A stretch of DNA of 64,000 nt, from NCBI GenBank assembly GCA_000320605.2, contig KB445806.1, positions 716,574 through 780,573 of the forward strand. The letters are read 5' to 3'. A model generated the notes under the pieces. It ran no database searches. It was not told where the DNA came from and was given only the letters and a program-made list of their open reading frames with translations. The first letter of the stretch is position 1. The number at the start of each line of letters is the position of its first letter. Shown here one piece after another: positions 22,133 to 32,429 of this stretch. The DNA is from Gelatoporia subvermispora B (taxonomy: Eukaryota; Basidiomycota; Agaricomycetes; Polyporales; Gelatoporiaceae). The position numbers were made by a program, and so were the translations under genes.

Positions 22133-24182
22133 ATGCTTGCAGTAATGTCTCAAGTGCAAGTGGCCCTCTTGCTCTTTGTGGGCGTGACGATCATATACGT
22201 GAAAATCAAAGGCTCTGCCCAGTCTGCTCAGTACTTTCCCGGTCCTCCAGAACACCCCCTAGTTGGACATACTCTCCAAGTACCGACTATCCAGACATGG
22301 AGGTATTTCGAAAAGCTTGCTCGCAAGTACGGTGAGTATAGCGCTGTCTGAACTGGTGCAGTGCTCAACTACACCTTGTAGGCTCTATCTTCAGACTGTC
22401 TCTCGCAGGAGACAACATCCTAGTTCTCAGCGATCCGGCAGATGCGGAGGAGCTCGTAGGTCTACTCATTACTTCGATGTGCTTGTGCTGACAAAACGGG
22501 CGCAGCTTGGATCTCGGTCGGCCAATTATTCATCTAGGCCTCCTCTGGTCTATGCAGGGAAGTATCAGTCCAACAACAAACGTATGGTCCTTCTGCCATA
22601 TGGTGAAACTCTCAAGAAGCAACGTGCTGCGTTCCACCAGATGCTCCAACCTCGAGGTGAATAGTGAGACATCAATGCCGACATATGGGATGAGACTCAT
22701 TCTCCCGATAGTGGTCGGAGCTTATGAGGCTATCCAAGAACTCGAGTCTCTGAAGCTTTTACACGACATGATCAATCGTCCCTTGGATGCAAATCGACAT
22801 TGCCAGAGGTTCTCGGCTTCCCTGGTCTTCCACCTGGCATATGGGAAGCGCTTGGGCGACGACGGTGCTGACCTTGATGCTGTCTTGAACGTGCTGCAGA
22901 ACTTCGTCAGGGATACCTATCCTGGCGCACATCTGGTCGACACATTCCCGATCCTGGACCTTCTCCCCGACTTCCTTGCTCCATGGCGCCAAGAGGCACG
23001 CCGTAAGCATGTCGGAGATATGAAGGTACTTCTGCGAGGAGTGCTCAGCGATAACGGAGCCTAACCTTAATTTAGTTATACAATCGGCTTACTCTCGAAG
23101 TGAAGCAGCGCATGGAGAACGGCGAAGAAGACCTCGAATGTTTCGCCGCTCGTCTGTGGGACCAACAGGCGAAGTCGGGTTTCGACCTAGAAGACCTCTC
23201 GTACGGTACGTGACCGGCACATGCATGCTCCGACCGGAATACCCACGCCCCAATGTAGTCGCAGGCACGGCGTTCGAAGCAGGAACAGATACCACTGCCG
23301 CGACGGTGGTGTGGTTCTTGATGGCTATGCTCCTTTATCCGGACACAATGAGGAAGGCGCATGCCGAGCTGGACAGGGTGCTCGGGTCAGACGGGAAGAC
23401 GATGCCCAACTTTACGCACATGGGGGAGCTCCCCTACTGCGCCGCGCTCGTGAAGGAGGTCTTCCGGTGGCGCCCAGCGGCGCCCGGGGGGTTCCCGCAC
23501 TACTCTGATGTTGAGGATGAGTACAAGGGACGCACGGTGAGTGCATCTATCAGCGGAGGCGAGGCGCTTTCTGATTCTGATTGCGCACCGGAATAGATTA
23601 AAGCTAAAACGATGGTAATCCCGTGCCTCTGGAACATGGTAAGTTTGAGCAGACCAAGCATGCATCTGTCACCGTGGACTCATCGGCGGCATTGGGTAGC
23701 ATTACGATGAGACGCGATACCCCAGCCCCGCGACGTTCGACCCTGAGCGCTTCTTACGCGCGGGTGAGACCCTCACACAGGAATCGCTTACCGAGGGTCA
23801 TTATAGCTTTGGTTTTGGGCGTCGGTGCGTCGCCATGCCGTGATGTGTGCTATCCGCGCTGAATCAGCCCTGCTTTTCCCTGATGCAGAAAGTGTCCCGG
23901 ACAGCACATGGCGACGAAGACCATCTGGATCGGAGTGACAAGGCTCTTGTGGGCGTTCGAAATCCTACATGCTCTCGATGCCGACAAGCGCCCTATTCCC
24001 GTTGACCCTGATAACTGCACTTCCGGGATGACCTCGTGAGTGGCACTTGCGCTGCCAAGCCCTCCGGCCATTATGGGTGCTGATATGTTCCCAGAAAACC
24101 GAACATCTTTCCGCTACGTGTCCTGCCGCGATCGCCTGCTCATGCAGAGACTATTCACGCAGAGTTCGAGCGCTCGCGGTAG
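22133..24182 (+). CDS. Cytochrome P450 monooxygenase (B)
   Basis: This is a second, distinct P450 with a single N-terminal membrane anchor (VQVALLLFVGVTIIYV) and the hinge YFPGPPEHPLVGHTLQ. Joined exons give GSIFRLSLAGDNILVLSDPA, MVLLPYGETLKKQRAAFHQM (C-helix), and a long F-G region. The I-helix is AGTAFEAGTDTTAATVVWF, the K-helix EVFRWRP, and DEYKGRTIKAKTMVIPCLWN follows. The segment HYDETRYPSPATFDPERFL precedes the haem loop FGFGRRKCPGQHMATK, which an intron splits after FGFGRR. The last exon reads KPNIFPLRVLPRSPAHAETI and ends at TAG (24180-24182). No lesion was needed. It is transcribed away from the UbiA gene across a shared 1.6-kb intergenic region. It is only distantly similar to P450 A, so the two probably act at different positions on an intermediate (inference). 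Confidence 0.9.
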
Positions 24183-24274
24183 TTTTCCAGCTTTGAATAT
24201 CGTTGCATGCTTTGTGGAGAGGCCAAGTCTTTCACACCTATTCTATTCAATATGCATATCCGCATTGTATATCA

Positions 24275-24474
24275 TCTCTTGGGTAAAGAATCCGTATGGG
24301 GTCCAGTCCTGTGTCTACGTTGAGCGAAGCATGACGTAATTCCTCTCCCACCACTACTCTATTCACTTTAAACCTTGCGTGCCCTCGTTGTCAGTCTCGT
24401 TTCTTGGATACAGGATCCGCATGATGCCTCTGGTCCTGTGTCTATATTGAAGAATACATGATGCAACTCCTATT
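24275..24474. repeat. Diverged direct repeat, two copies of about 73 bases
   Basis: The stretch 24275-24347 and the stretch 24402-24474 align along their lengths. Shared words are TCTTGG, GTCCTGTGTCTA, TTGA, CATGA and TCCTA/TTCCTC, with roughly a quarter to a third of positions changed. They lie just downstream of P450 B and look like an old local tandem duplication in non-coding sequence. Confidence 0.5.
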
Positions 24475-25151
24475 TCTTGAGCTTCTGAGGGGCAACTCCG
24501 CCCGTGCTTCCCAATACAATTCTCCCCGTCTGGTGTGCGAAACGTTATCAGTCGCCTATGAACATGCGCCCTGACGCGGGGCGCGACGATGGTTCATGTC
24601 TATGGGCCGCGAAATACATGTGCGAGGAGCCGAGGAGCTCGAGCAGCATTCCACTCATATGGGTCGGATTTTTTTAAAGTCGGCATTTGAAGTACGGTGC
24701 AAGTCAATGGGAGATTCCAACGCCCAGCTTTATGGTGCGGGATTCATGTGGAGCATTGCAGATGTCCCTGGGTCCCCCTGCGCACGACGACCGGCCCCCG
24801 CACATCACTCAGGCGGCTGACGAGTCGGACCAGTCACACTGCGGTGAATAAGTACACTGTTCTCCACTTGACCCGTGCTTGGAGGGGGAAAGTTCCAACG
24901 CGCATCAGCAAAATCTCGAGTTATCTTCACACGTCTTATTCGCCTTTTCGGGACTTAGCGGCGTCTTTCTGCTTCCAATAAGTACCTCGAAAGGCAAATA
25001 AGACATTATAAGTCAAATGGAGATTTTACTGATGCGAAAGGAAAATGATACAACACAAGCACATCCGTTGGATCTTCTAGGATGTATGCAATGATACGGC
25101 CAGTGTAGCGGACGTCGATAGGAACAATTGTCAGTGTTCCAGCTTATGGTA

Positions 25152-25303
25152 TAATGTCAGAAGTTTCACGTGGGGTATAATATTTCAATATATAGATTTA
25201 ATATATTTTAAGGCATTTTAAATACCTATATAAGCTTGGATTGCAGTTATAAGTGCTAGAAAATATAAAATATTGACCCTTAAAACTAAAATCTCTGACA
25301 TTA
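25152..25303. mobile_element. AT-rich TA-flanked inverted-repeat element (MITE-like)
   Basis: ATGTCAGA at 25154-25161 and its reverse complement TCTGACAT at 25294-25301 form the ends. Each is bordered on the outside by TA (25152-25153 and 25302-25303). Moving inward, imperfect complementarity continues (GGGTATAATATTT on one side against GGGTCAATATTTT on the other). The interior is far more AT-rich than the neighbourhood. Length, TA borders and terminal repeats fit a small Tc1/mariner-derived element. Confidence 0.55.
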
Positions 25304-25674
25304 AATTCTGACACAGAATCTTAGAACCGGGCTAGGGAGCGAAAGACCATACGAATCAAGTTGCAGCAGTGACTCAAAGACTCTTGCTGAGATTTGGCGA
25401 TTTCTGCAACTGGCCCAGTCACTCGCCTCACAGCTCACATGCGCTTGACAACCACTTGGAACTTGCTCTCATGATCTCCCCTGAATCTTTTTGTGAACTA
25501 CTCATGTCCATCAGCCTGCCGAAAAGTCCACATGTTGGCAATGAACACGTCAATGGCAAAGCTCAAAATTCCACGAGTCTGCATAGTTTGAAACTGATTT
25601 GATTTGTTCATTGTACAACACAGCAAAACCGACAGATGGTATCAACACAAGTTCATGCACGTAACGTGAGGAAT

Positions 25675-26161
25675 CTAATATCCGTAGTTGCCCTCCTCGA
25701 AGTCATAGACGATGACGTCCTCAACGATGTCCATGATCGACATCTATACCACAAGAGTTAGGAGCTGGTTCTGAGCGATCGTGCGCAAAGCGTACCTTGT
25801 ACGCAACGTGCTTCGGGTCAGGGATGAAGTCATCGCGGCTCTTGATGTCCTAGAAAGGGATCTCAGCAGAAGTACATTCAGATGTCGCAGAATGTCGCAG
25901 ATACCTTGAACTGGACAGTGAACACGACATCAAAACCCTTGTCGAAACCCTCGGGGTTGTTGTTGCGGCCACCTGTTTATTGTATCAGCGACTGTGATGC
26001 TGAGTTACATGCTGTTGCAGCTGCTCACCTCTTGGGCCGTAGTTCACAAGGTGCGCATTCTCCTCGTACAGCTTCAGAAGACCGTCAAGAGACGCACGCT
26101 TCTGCTCGTTGGTAGTGCCAGCCTTGTACTTGAATGCAGCGAAACGGGTGACGGGGGCCAT
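25675..26161 (-). CDS. Dabb-domain (stress-responsive A/B barrel) protein
   Basis: This is a small protein of about 105 residues with a dimeric alpha/beta-barrel (Dabb) fold. Four exons join: MAPVTRFAAFKYKAGTTNEQ and so on to GPRG, then GRNNNPEGFDKGFDVVFTVQ, DIKSRDDFIPDPKHVAYK and MSIMDIVEDVIVYDFEEGNY with TAG at 25675. The hallmark pattern is present: a first strand with F-K-(Y/F)K, a central NxGxNxPxGFxxGFD-like turn, and a HxxYK segment. Members include plant olivetolic acid cyclase and many fungal proteins of unknown role, so function cannot be read from sequence. It lies about 1.5 kb beyond P450 B on the opposite strand. It may be an ordinary housekeeping gene, or it may assist ring formation in the neighbouring pathway (speculative). 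Confidence 0.8.
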
Positions 26162-28005
26162 TGTGTGATTGCGGAGGAGTATGAGGAAATGAAGATGGGG
26201 ACAAGGTGCGATATTCTGATATCCGGTTATATAATAGGGGTCTTCCACTAGACCTCCATGGACACGCCGCTCGTGTGTCAGAGAAGATCCGGATATCGCC
26301 GCACAACGCTAGCACAACGTTGGAGTCGTGCTGTTGATGAGCGGTTCTGGGGTTCGCGAACAGCCTTTGATGTGATACATATCCGAGAAACAAGGGTTAT
26401 TCCTGGACACCAAGCCCATCGCTCTGCAGATCAGCCATACGAAACACAGCCGCGATCGTCGCGACCGTCGCAGGCATCGCAGGTGACATCCAGTCTTTGT
26501 GCGATCGCCACAGGGAAATATGCTGCCGTAAACCGACCATCATAGCACAGCGTTTAAATCTCGTCTGAATAGCGAATAACCGACGCCTAAAGAGACTCGG
26601 TGACGTTGATCACGGGATGTTCTCAGATCGGCTCCCGGAACGTAAGTGTCCACGTGACTTGCATCCGCTTTCTGCGAAATAGTCTCCAGTCATCTCCTGA
26701 GTCTTGTCTTCACCACCCCAGTCGATGATGAACAGCAAACGTCCGCATCTCTAGCCTATCACTTCCGCAATCATGATATCTGTACTCAACTATGGTACCT
26801 ATCTCGCTGATTTGCCAGAATTGGCACGGGATCCCGCACATTATGCCTGTGCACAGTGTCGTAGCGCGGGGGCTGGGTTCGCAGGACTCATCGCATTGAT
26901 GATGCTATGATGTCGCTGGTCTTCAATACTCGATGATCTTAGGAGCAAAGTGTATGCCTATCCATCTTCCATCAAGGGGCGATGTCGTGGGAGGAGAGCA
27001 GATTTGACAGAACGCTCCGACATCGTAGCGCCACCCGAGAGTGCATCGGACAAATGGACGCCACTGTCGACGCTGGTATGCTGCTACCGAGACGGTGTAG
27101 TCGACCACAGCGTGTAGCCTGGCTCACCGTTTTGCATGGGCACTGTGAAGCCCACTTGATTCCCATTGTCGTTGTACTCTCGTGCATCACCTCAGATGCG
27201 TTGAGACTGCGGCGTCTGGGTCCATGTCGGACTGGAGGCGCGACTGTTAGGTTTGAGTGTGATTATGACGAATGCTAGAAACAGGGTGTGTTTCGCTTTC
27301 GTAATTCGACTGTTATGTGAACTCATCCTGATACAGCAGTCGGAGATATAATCCACTGGAGTATAAGCTGTCAAACGAAGCCTCTTTCGTCAGTTGAATC
27401 AACTAGTTCGGGCTGACTCCGTTGAGCACAACAAGGCACAAAAGACACCGCTCAGCACCGCTCGACGCTCCTGCAGTTAGCGAGAGACATGTTATGTACC
27501 AGGCAACCCGACGACGTACAATTTACGGCAGCTCCCCCACGCACATGGGGATATCGGTGAACGCGAACGCGGCGCTCGAGAGTGTTCATGACCGCGCGTC
27601 TGCCCGCGCCCGGGTAATGCCCCGGCTAGATGGCGAAGTCGTCCGCTTGCAACCATACACATCAGCCGGGACGCGAGCGCGTCAGATGCGAGTCACCACA
27701 TGACGAAAAAAGGAAAGTCGCTAGCCCTGACATCCTGTTTTGATCTCGCGCAGGCGCCTGAGGATACGCGATCAATTGCCGTGCGTGGAGTTAACACAGC
27801 ATGCTATACATAGGCGTCCTACGGCCGGTAGGTGTACCGAAGTCTTGGATGGGGTATAAGACGCTGTATCAGCGCTGTGTGTGCACTATTTCTTTGTCCT
27901 TCGCACCGCGTCTCGCACGGGACGTTTCTTTCCTCTTTCCAACTCACGCTTTCACCCGCTTTCTTCTCTGACTTCGACGTTATGGCCGTATTCGATCTAA
28001 TGTGA
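26162..28005. other. Intergenic region, no gene supported
   Basis: This 1.8-kb stretch holds only short overlapping open frames with no recognisable product. It forms the right boundary between the metabolic gene group and the DUF6534 gene. No repeat stands out. Confidence 0.4.
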
Positions 28006-29734
28006 ATGACACCGATATACGCTGAGGATTACAGTAGAAGCTCACCGCTATCTGTGACATGCAGCCTCGGACCCATCCTTATGGGTACCGTTGTGAACAT
28101 CTTCCTGATGGGCATTATGCTCGTCCAATGCTATATTTATTTCGAGTAAGTGCTTCTTCCGTCTAGCACAATCATGCACTAACAGCAAGACTCAGACGGT
28201 TCAAGGGGTGAGTAGATCTACCAGCTTGCTCCCGATATCGTGTTGATCCTGCCCTCCAGTGACAAGTACTGGATGAGGCCTTTGGTAAGTCTCGAAATGC
28301 TCATCCTCCGCGACTGTTCTAATTCCACTAAAAGGTCTGGTTCTTGCTGCTCATTGATGCCCTCGGCTCGTGTTTCGATATCGCTATGACCTACAACTAC
28401 CTTGTAACGAACTTTGGCAACGTCGCTGCCATAGCCGTGACCAATATCGGTAAGTTTCGCTATTCCGAATTTCGATGTTCCGATCGCTGACGATTATGCA
28501 CAGGTATCACGCCTTGTGAGTGATTCAGAAACGTATGGTAAATTGAGCTGACATATCTTCCCCCATAATTAGACCCATTCTTGACGGTGAGCGGATTTTG
28601 CAGCTTCCGGAAAGAGCGACATCTGATTTGGTTTCTCACAGGGCATTACTGCATTCGTTGTGTACGTGTGCACCTCCGATTACGATGATGTATTCAGGTC
28701 CTAATGCGTCGATTGGACCACTACAGACAATGTTTTTTTGCATGGCGCATCAAGCTTCTGATCAAGAGCAACTTGCTCGCATACTTCATTGTCGCCCTAT
28801 CCCTTTTACAATTGTGTATGTCATGTTGCTTAGTCCCCGTCAATTTCAACTGATTGGCCTTCGATGCAGTGGCAAGTCTTGGGACCATGATCGGAGGTAT
28901 CATCGTCAAGGACTTCGCGTCGTTGATTAAAATCAAGCAAATCTCGCTTGTGTGGCTGTTTGGCTCGGTGGTTACGGATATCATCATCACCGTTTCCCTC
29001 GTATGGTTTTTGGTCAGTATTAGGACATATTTGCGAGTCAAGCGAACGTCTGACGGCCAATCTGCAGAGGAGGCACAAGACTGGCTTCTCGACCACCGAT
29101 CACATCACGGACCGCATCATCCGCTGTGAGTATGCTTTCGCTGATTGTACGAGTCTTTCTCACCGTCTATTCTAGTGACTCTCCAGACTGGTCTCCTGAC
29201 TACTACGTGCGCCCTTGGAGTGGTAATTGCATACCTTGTATCTGTGAGTGTAATTTCCGATTCTCCTCGGGTGATTTGGACTGATAAGCCTTCCCAGGAC
29301 ACTACGATGTACGTTGAAGGGGAAGTCTAGGTAACTTGTAGACGCTGACTTGGACCTGTCAGGCACCTTGCATTCGGCTTGCCTCTATCTAAGCTGTACA
29401 CAAACTCGCTCATGTCATCTCTCAATGCCCGCAAGGGATGGAACCCAAGCGACTTCGCAGAGTCTGGCACATCCACCTCCCGATCGACGCGTATTCAGAC
29501 AGAGGTGCGCAAATCTTACGCCACCGATGCAAGCGACGTCTGACCGTCTGCGCCAGGTCCGTACGAGCACGGTACGCTATCACTCGGTTGCTGCCGAGGA
29601 TGTCTAACGAACCCTCTATCGCGCAGGTGGTGCACGAAGATGCGGCGTCTGAAAGCCATGAGTTGGGGCTGACCGCCCAAAAGCGCAGCTACGACCGGGC
29701 ATCTAGCTCTGCTAAAGTACCATTGTTCGTCTAA
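28006..29734 (+). CDS. DUF6534-type multi-spanning membrane protein
   Basis: This belongs to a large Agaricomycete family of seven-helix membrane proteins of unknown function (DUF6534). Many short exons hide it from simple frame searches. The start ATG (28006-28008) gives MTPIYAEDYSRSSPLSVTCS, then a first helix MGTVVNIFLMGIMLVQCYIY. Next come RFKGDKYWMRPLVWFLLLID, ALGSCFDIAMTYNYLVTNFG, a short exon set to GITAFVVQCFFAWRIKLLI, LLAYFIVALSLLQLVASLG and ISLVWLFGSVVTDIIITVSL. RRHKTGFSTTDHITDRIIR, TLQTGLLTTTCALGVVIAYL and FGLPLSKLYTNSLMSSLNAR complete the family pattern. The last intron (gtacgc...cgcag, with a CTAAC branch site) joins to VVHEDAASESHELGL and a stop at 29734. A shorter ending at 29607 is possible. 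The cytoplasmic tail is Ser/Thr-rich. Ligand and role are unknown. Confidence 0.8.
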
Positions 29735-30107
29735 TCGCACGTCTTCTTCTGCTGTTCCTATATTGTTATTACGCTCTGTATCATGCATCGCTCCTTGTTC
29801 TACTACTCGCCCCTTATCCCGCATACCACGATACCTCAAATGAAGACATCATGACATTACACACGTTTTAAATGAATGCATATCGCCTCAGGATACAATT
29901 CGCGAATCTGGCGAAGGGCCAGCAACCTGAGACGGTTAAAGTGCGATGAGGGACTCTGAACCAATCAACATACACTGTACAATATGTATAAATTGGACGA
30001 CGCCGGAACATGCTTGTAGCATGTCGGATGTTTCGCCGCAACAATGTCAGACGTCAGCGAAGGAGATGAGATGGGGTGTGGTACGGTGAGGTGAGGTGCG
30101 ACCGTTG
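29735..30107. other. Convergent intergenic region
   Basis: This is about 370 bases between the DUF6534 stop and the dioxygenase stop, expected to hold both 3' ends. No gene was seen. Confidence 0.4.
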
Positions 30108-32112
30108 TCACAGAAGAGGGCTCCATATGCTACGTCTGTTAACGCCCGGTTGCTGCGACACCTCCGGCGGGCGAGTAGGTGCGTACTTCTCAGCAAGTAC
30201 CGTAAGCTTCGAGCGGTACTCGTCCATGCCGAGATAGGCCCCGCACATCCGCCGCTTGCCTGTAAAGGCCGACCGGCCATGCAGGACCCGGTGGTTGTCC
30301 ACAACTGCGGGAGACCCGCGTCAGCCAGTGCTGTCAGCGGGAGCGGGATTCATAAATTCGCACTCACGGACTGCGGTGCCCGGGGCGAGCTGCACCCAAT
30401 ATTCCGAGTCTTCGCTGGTGAGGAGTTTGTGCCAAATCCTGATAGCATCATACCTGCGCCCATCCTGTCAGAGACTTCGCATCATCCCGATACGTGGACT
30501 CACCACTGCTCCACGATCCCAGGCTTTAGACCCTTCATCACGCTGCGGTCATCATTGTTCCATCGCACTTGGAATAGCTCTCCATCTTGGTGTCTCAGCA
30601 CTGGGTATCCCGATTTGGGCGTAGGTGTGAAGAGCGCCCCGGGCTCGCCTGCCGCGTGCGAGGGGATCTGTACACTGGACAGCAGTTCATATTCCGCGGG
30701 GTGCAGCTCTTTCAGGATGGACGCGACATAGAATCCATCCACCAGTAATGTTGCGCCTCCTGCTCCATTTGAATGTTCCAGCAGATGGAATAGCTGCAAG
30801 CCACATGGATCGGTCTACAGATAGGAATGAATCAGACCACCTTCCGACGTCAGATTGTGAGACTCACGAAGTAAGTTGTATCCGTGTGAGCTCCAAGGGC
30901 TATAGTCGTGTACGCAGTATCTCCTTTTGCGAGATCAGAAGTGAAGTCCCAGAACTTCCCGTCTAGTGACAATGGACAGGTTAGGTTCCCATCTTCAGCT
31001 TGACTGGATGATATGGCGCACATTGCGTCTCCCGAATGAATGCGATTCGGGTTGCTAGTTCTTCAGTTGCTTCTGCCGCGGGTGGTATTCCGGAGACAAA
31101 GCAGAAACCAAATTGATCCTGCATCACGGTGAAGTAAGAACCGGTATAGATAGCACACAAAGACTAACTTACAACATTGGAGAGCCACTTGAAAAGTCCC
31201 TCATCGCCTGCCATGATCTCTTCGTATAGCACAGTTGGTGGGGCTTGTTGAATTCTCGAGCCCCATAGGATTTTCCTGTAAAAGGTTGGCATCCTCCCTC
31301 CGGACACCGGGAGAGAAGAATGTACTCAGCAGTCCGTGGCGGCACCAAGACCGGGTCATATGAAGTTTCCCGTAACCATGACCAAGGGTAGAGGGATGTG
31401 TGAGGTTGCGAAGAGGGCCCTGGATCGTAGGCGGTCAGCAGGAACGTACAGACAACGCAGTGCATACCTACACTTGACCTCCAGACCCTCCGGCGTGGAA
31501 TTCACTTCTGCTGGCCTGATATCCGCTGGGATCTACGTCTATTCTTAATCCACTGTCCAGAAAACCCGAATGTCGAGGAACGCAGCACGTACGTCGAAAG
31601 TGTTAACCAGCCTCTGTTTTGTGATGGGATGGAAGCATTCCGGGCACCGGCAATGATCTCGCAGCCAGATGTTGTGACTATGGACCAAGCAGTTAAAACA
31701 CAGATACAGGACTATCAGGCACAACTCACTATCGGGACCACTCTCCATCATCCCACCCGACAACGACTTTCCGGTCATCAATCCTGGTGACTGGCAGGTG
31801 CAATGCTGGCTTGAGTTCATGGACTGGTTGTTCATGGTGTGTTACTGGTGGTTGAGGGCGTGAAAGGGCAGCGGCGGAGGATGCTAGTCGGGAGAAAACG
31901 GTAGGGAGCGTCGACCTCTCGGCTATCGCAACTGTTCGTCGCTTCTGCCATGCACACCCATGAGTACCACCCGACGAGGCCCTCAGAACATAAACAATCA
32001 CTTTTGAGGGAGTAGTCTGACTGGGCAGATACGTTTTCAATGTTTGCACCGGGCCTTTCCCGCGCGCTAGACATGGCCGGATACTAGACGACCCGGCAGC
32101 TACTCGCAGCAT
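30108..32112 (-). CDS. Trimethyllysine dioxygenase (carnitine biosynthesis)
   Basis: This is an Fe(II)/2-oxoglutarate-dependent hydroxylase that converts N6-trimethyllysine to 3-hydroxy-trimethyllysine, the first step of carnitine biosynthesis, in mitochondria. The N-terminus (MLRVAAGSSSIRPCLARGK) is basic and Ser-rich like a presequence. The N-terminal zinc-binding domain is visible in NIWLRDHCRCPECFHPITKQ. The catalytic barrel shows DGKFWDFTSDLAKGDTAYTT, the iron ligands His and Asp in LGAHTDTTYF, then DPCGLQLFHLLEH, GGATLLVDGFYVA and RWNNDDRS. The second iron His and 2-oxoglutarate Arg lie in VIVDNHRVLHGRSAFTGKRR. It ends ...NRRSIWSPLL with a stop at 30108. A long plus-strand frame (30096-30731) is its shadow. 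The homoaconitase gene lies about 320 bases upstream on the same strand. The exact 5' exon boundaries are less certain than the catalytic part. Confidence 0.88.
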
Positions 32113-32429
32113 GTTCCACTTCAAGACTCAAGGCCAGATGGGTGCAAAGAGAAACCAGTGCAAGAATAGTCCTAGCAGTGAAGGAGGATGGTTACAGAAA
32201 GGAAAGCTTGGAGAGCGAGACAAGAGCGAGCTGCGCGCTCGGAGATGGACCCGCCGAGCCGGCGGCATCGTCGTAGCCTGAACGGATACGCACGACTCTC
32301 GGCGAAATCTCAAACTCATACGAGGCGGACAAAATGAGTCAGAGAGGCACACAGGGCGGCGAGCAATGCGAATGATAATATACAAGAGCCAAATAACCGC
32401 TACATGAAGTTTTAGATCATACTGTACTA

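Larger units (their letters stand above)
24183..25674. other. Intergenic region with degraded repeats
   Basis: No gene is supported here. It contains a diverged direct repeat (24275-24347 and 24402-24474) and an AT-rich element with terminal inverted repeats (25152-25303), described separately. Confidence 0.4.

Noticed and set aside
25675..26161. Dabb protein as a dedicated cyclase of the neighbouring cluster
   Set aside because: The fold is shared with olivetolic acid cyclase, but fungal members are widespread and it is separated by 1.5 kb from P450 B; the claim is too weak to list as a finding.
30096..30731. Plus-strand open frame of 211 codons
   Set aside because: It is the antisense shadow of the catalytic exons of trimethyllysine dioxygenase, which carry the iron-binding motifs.
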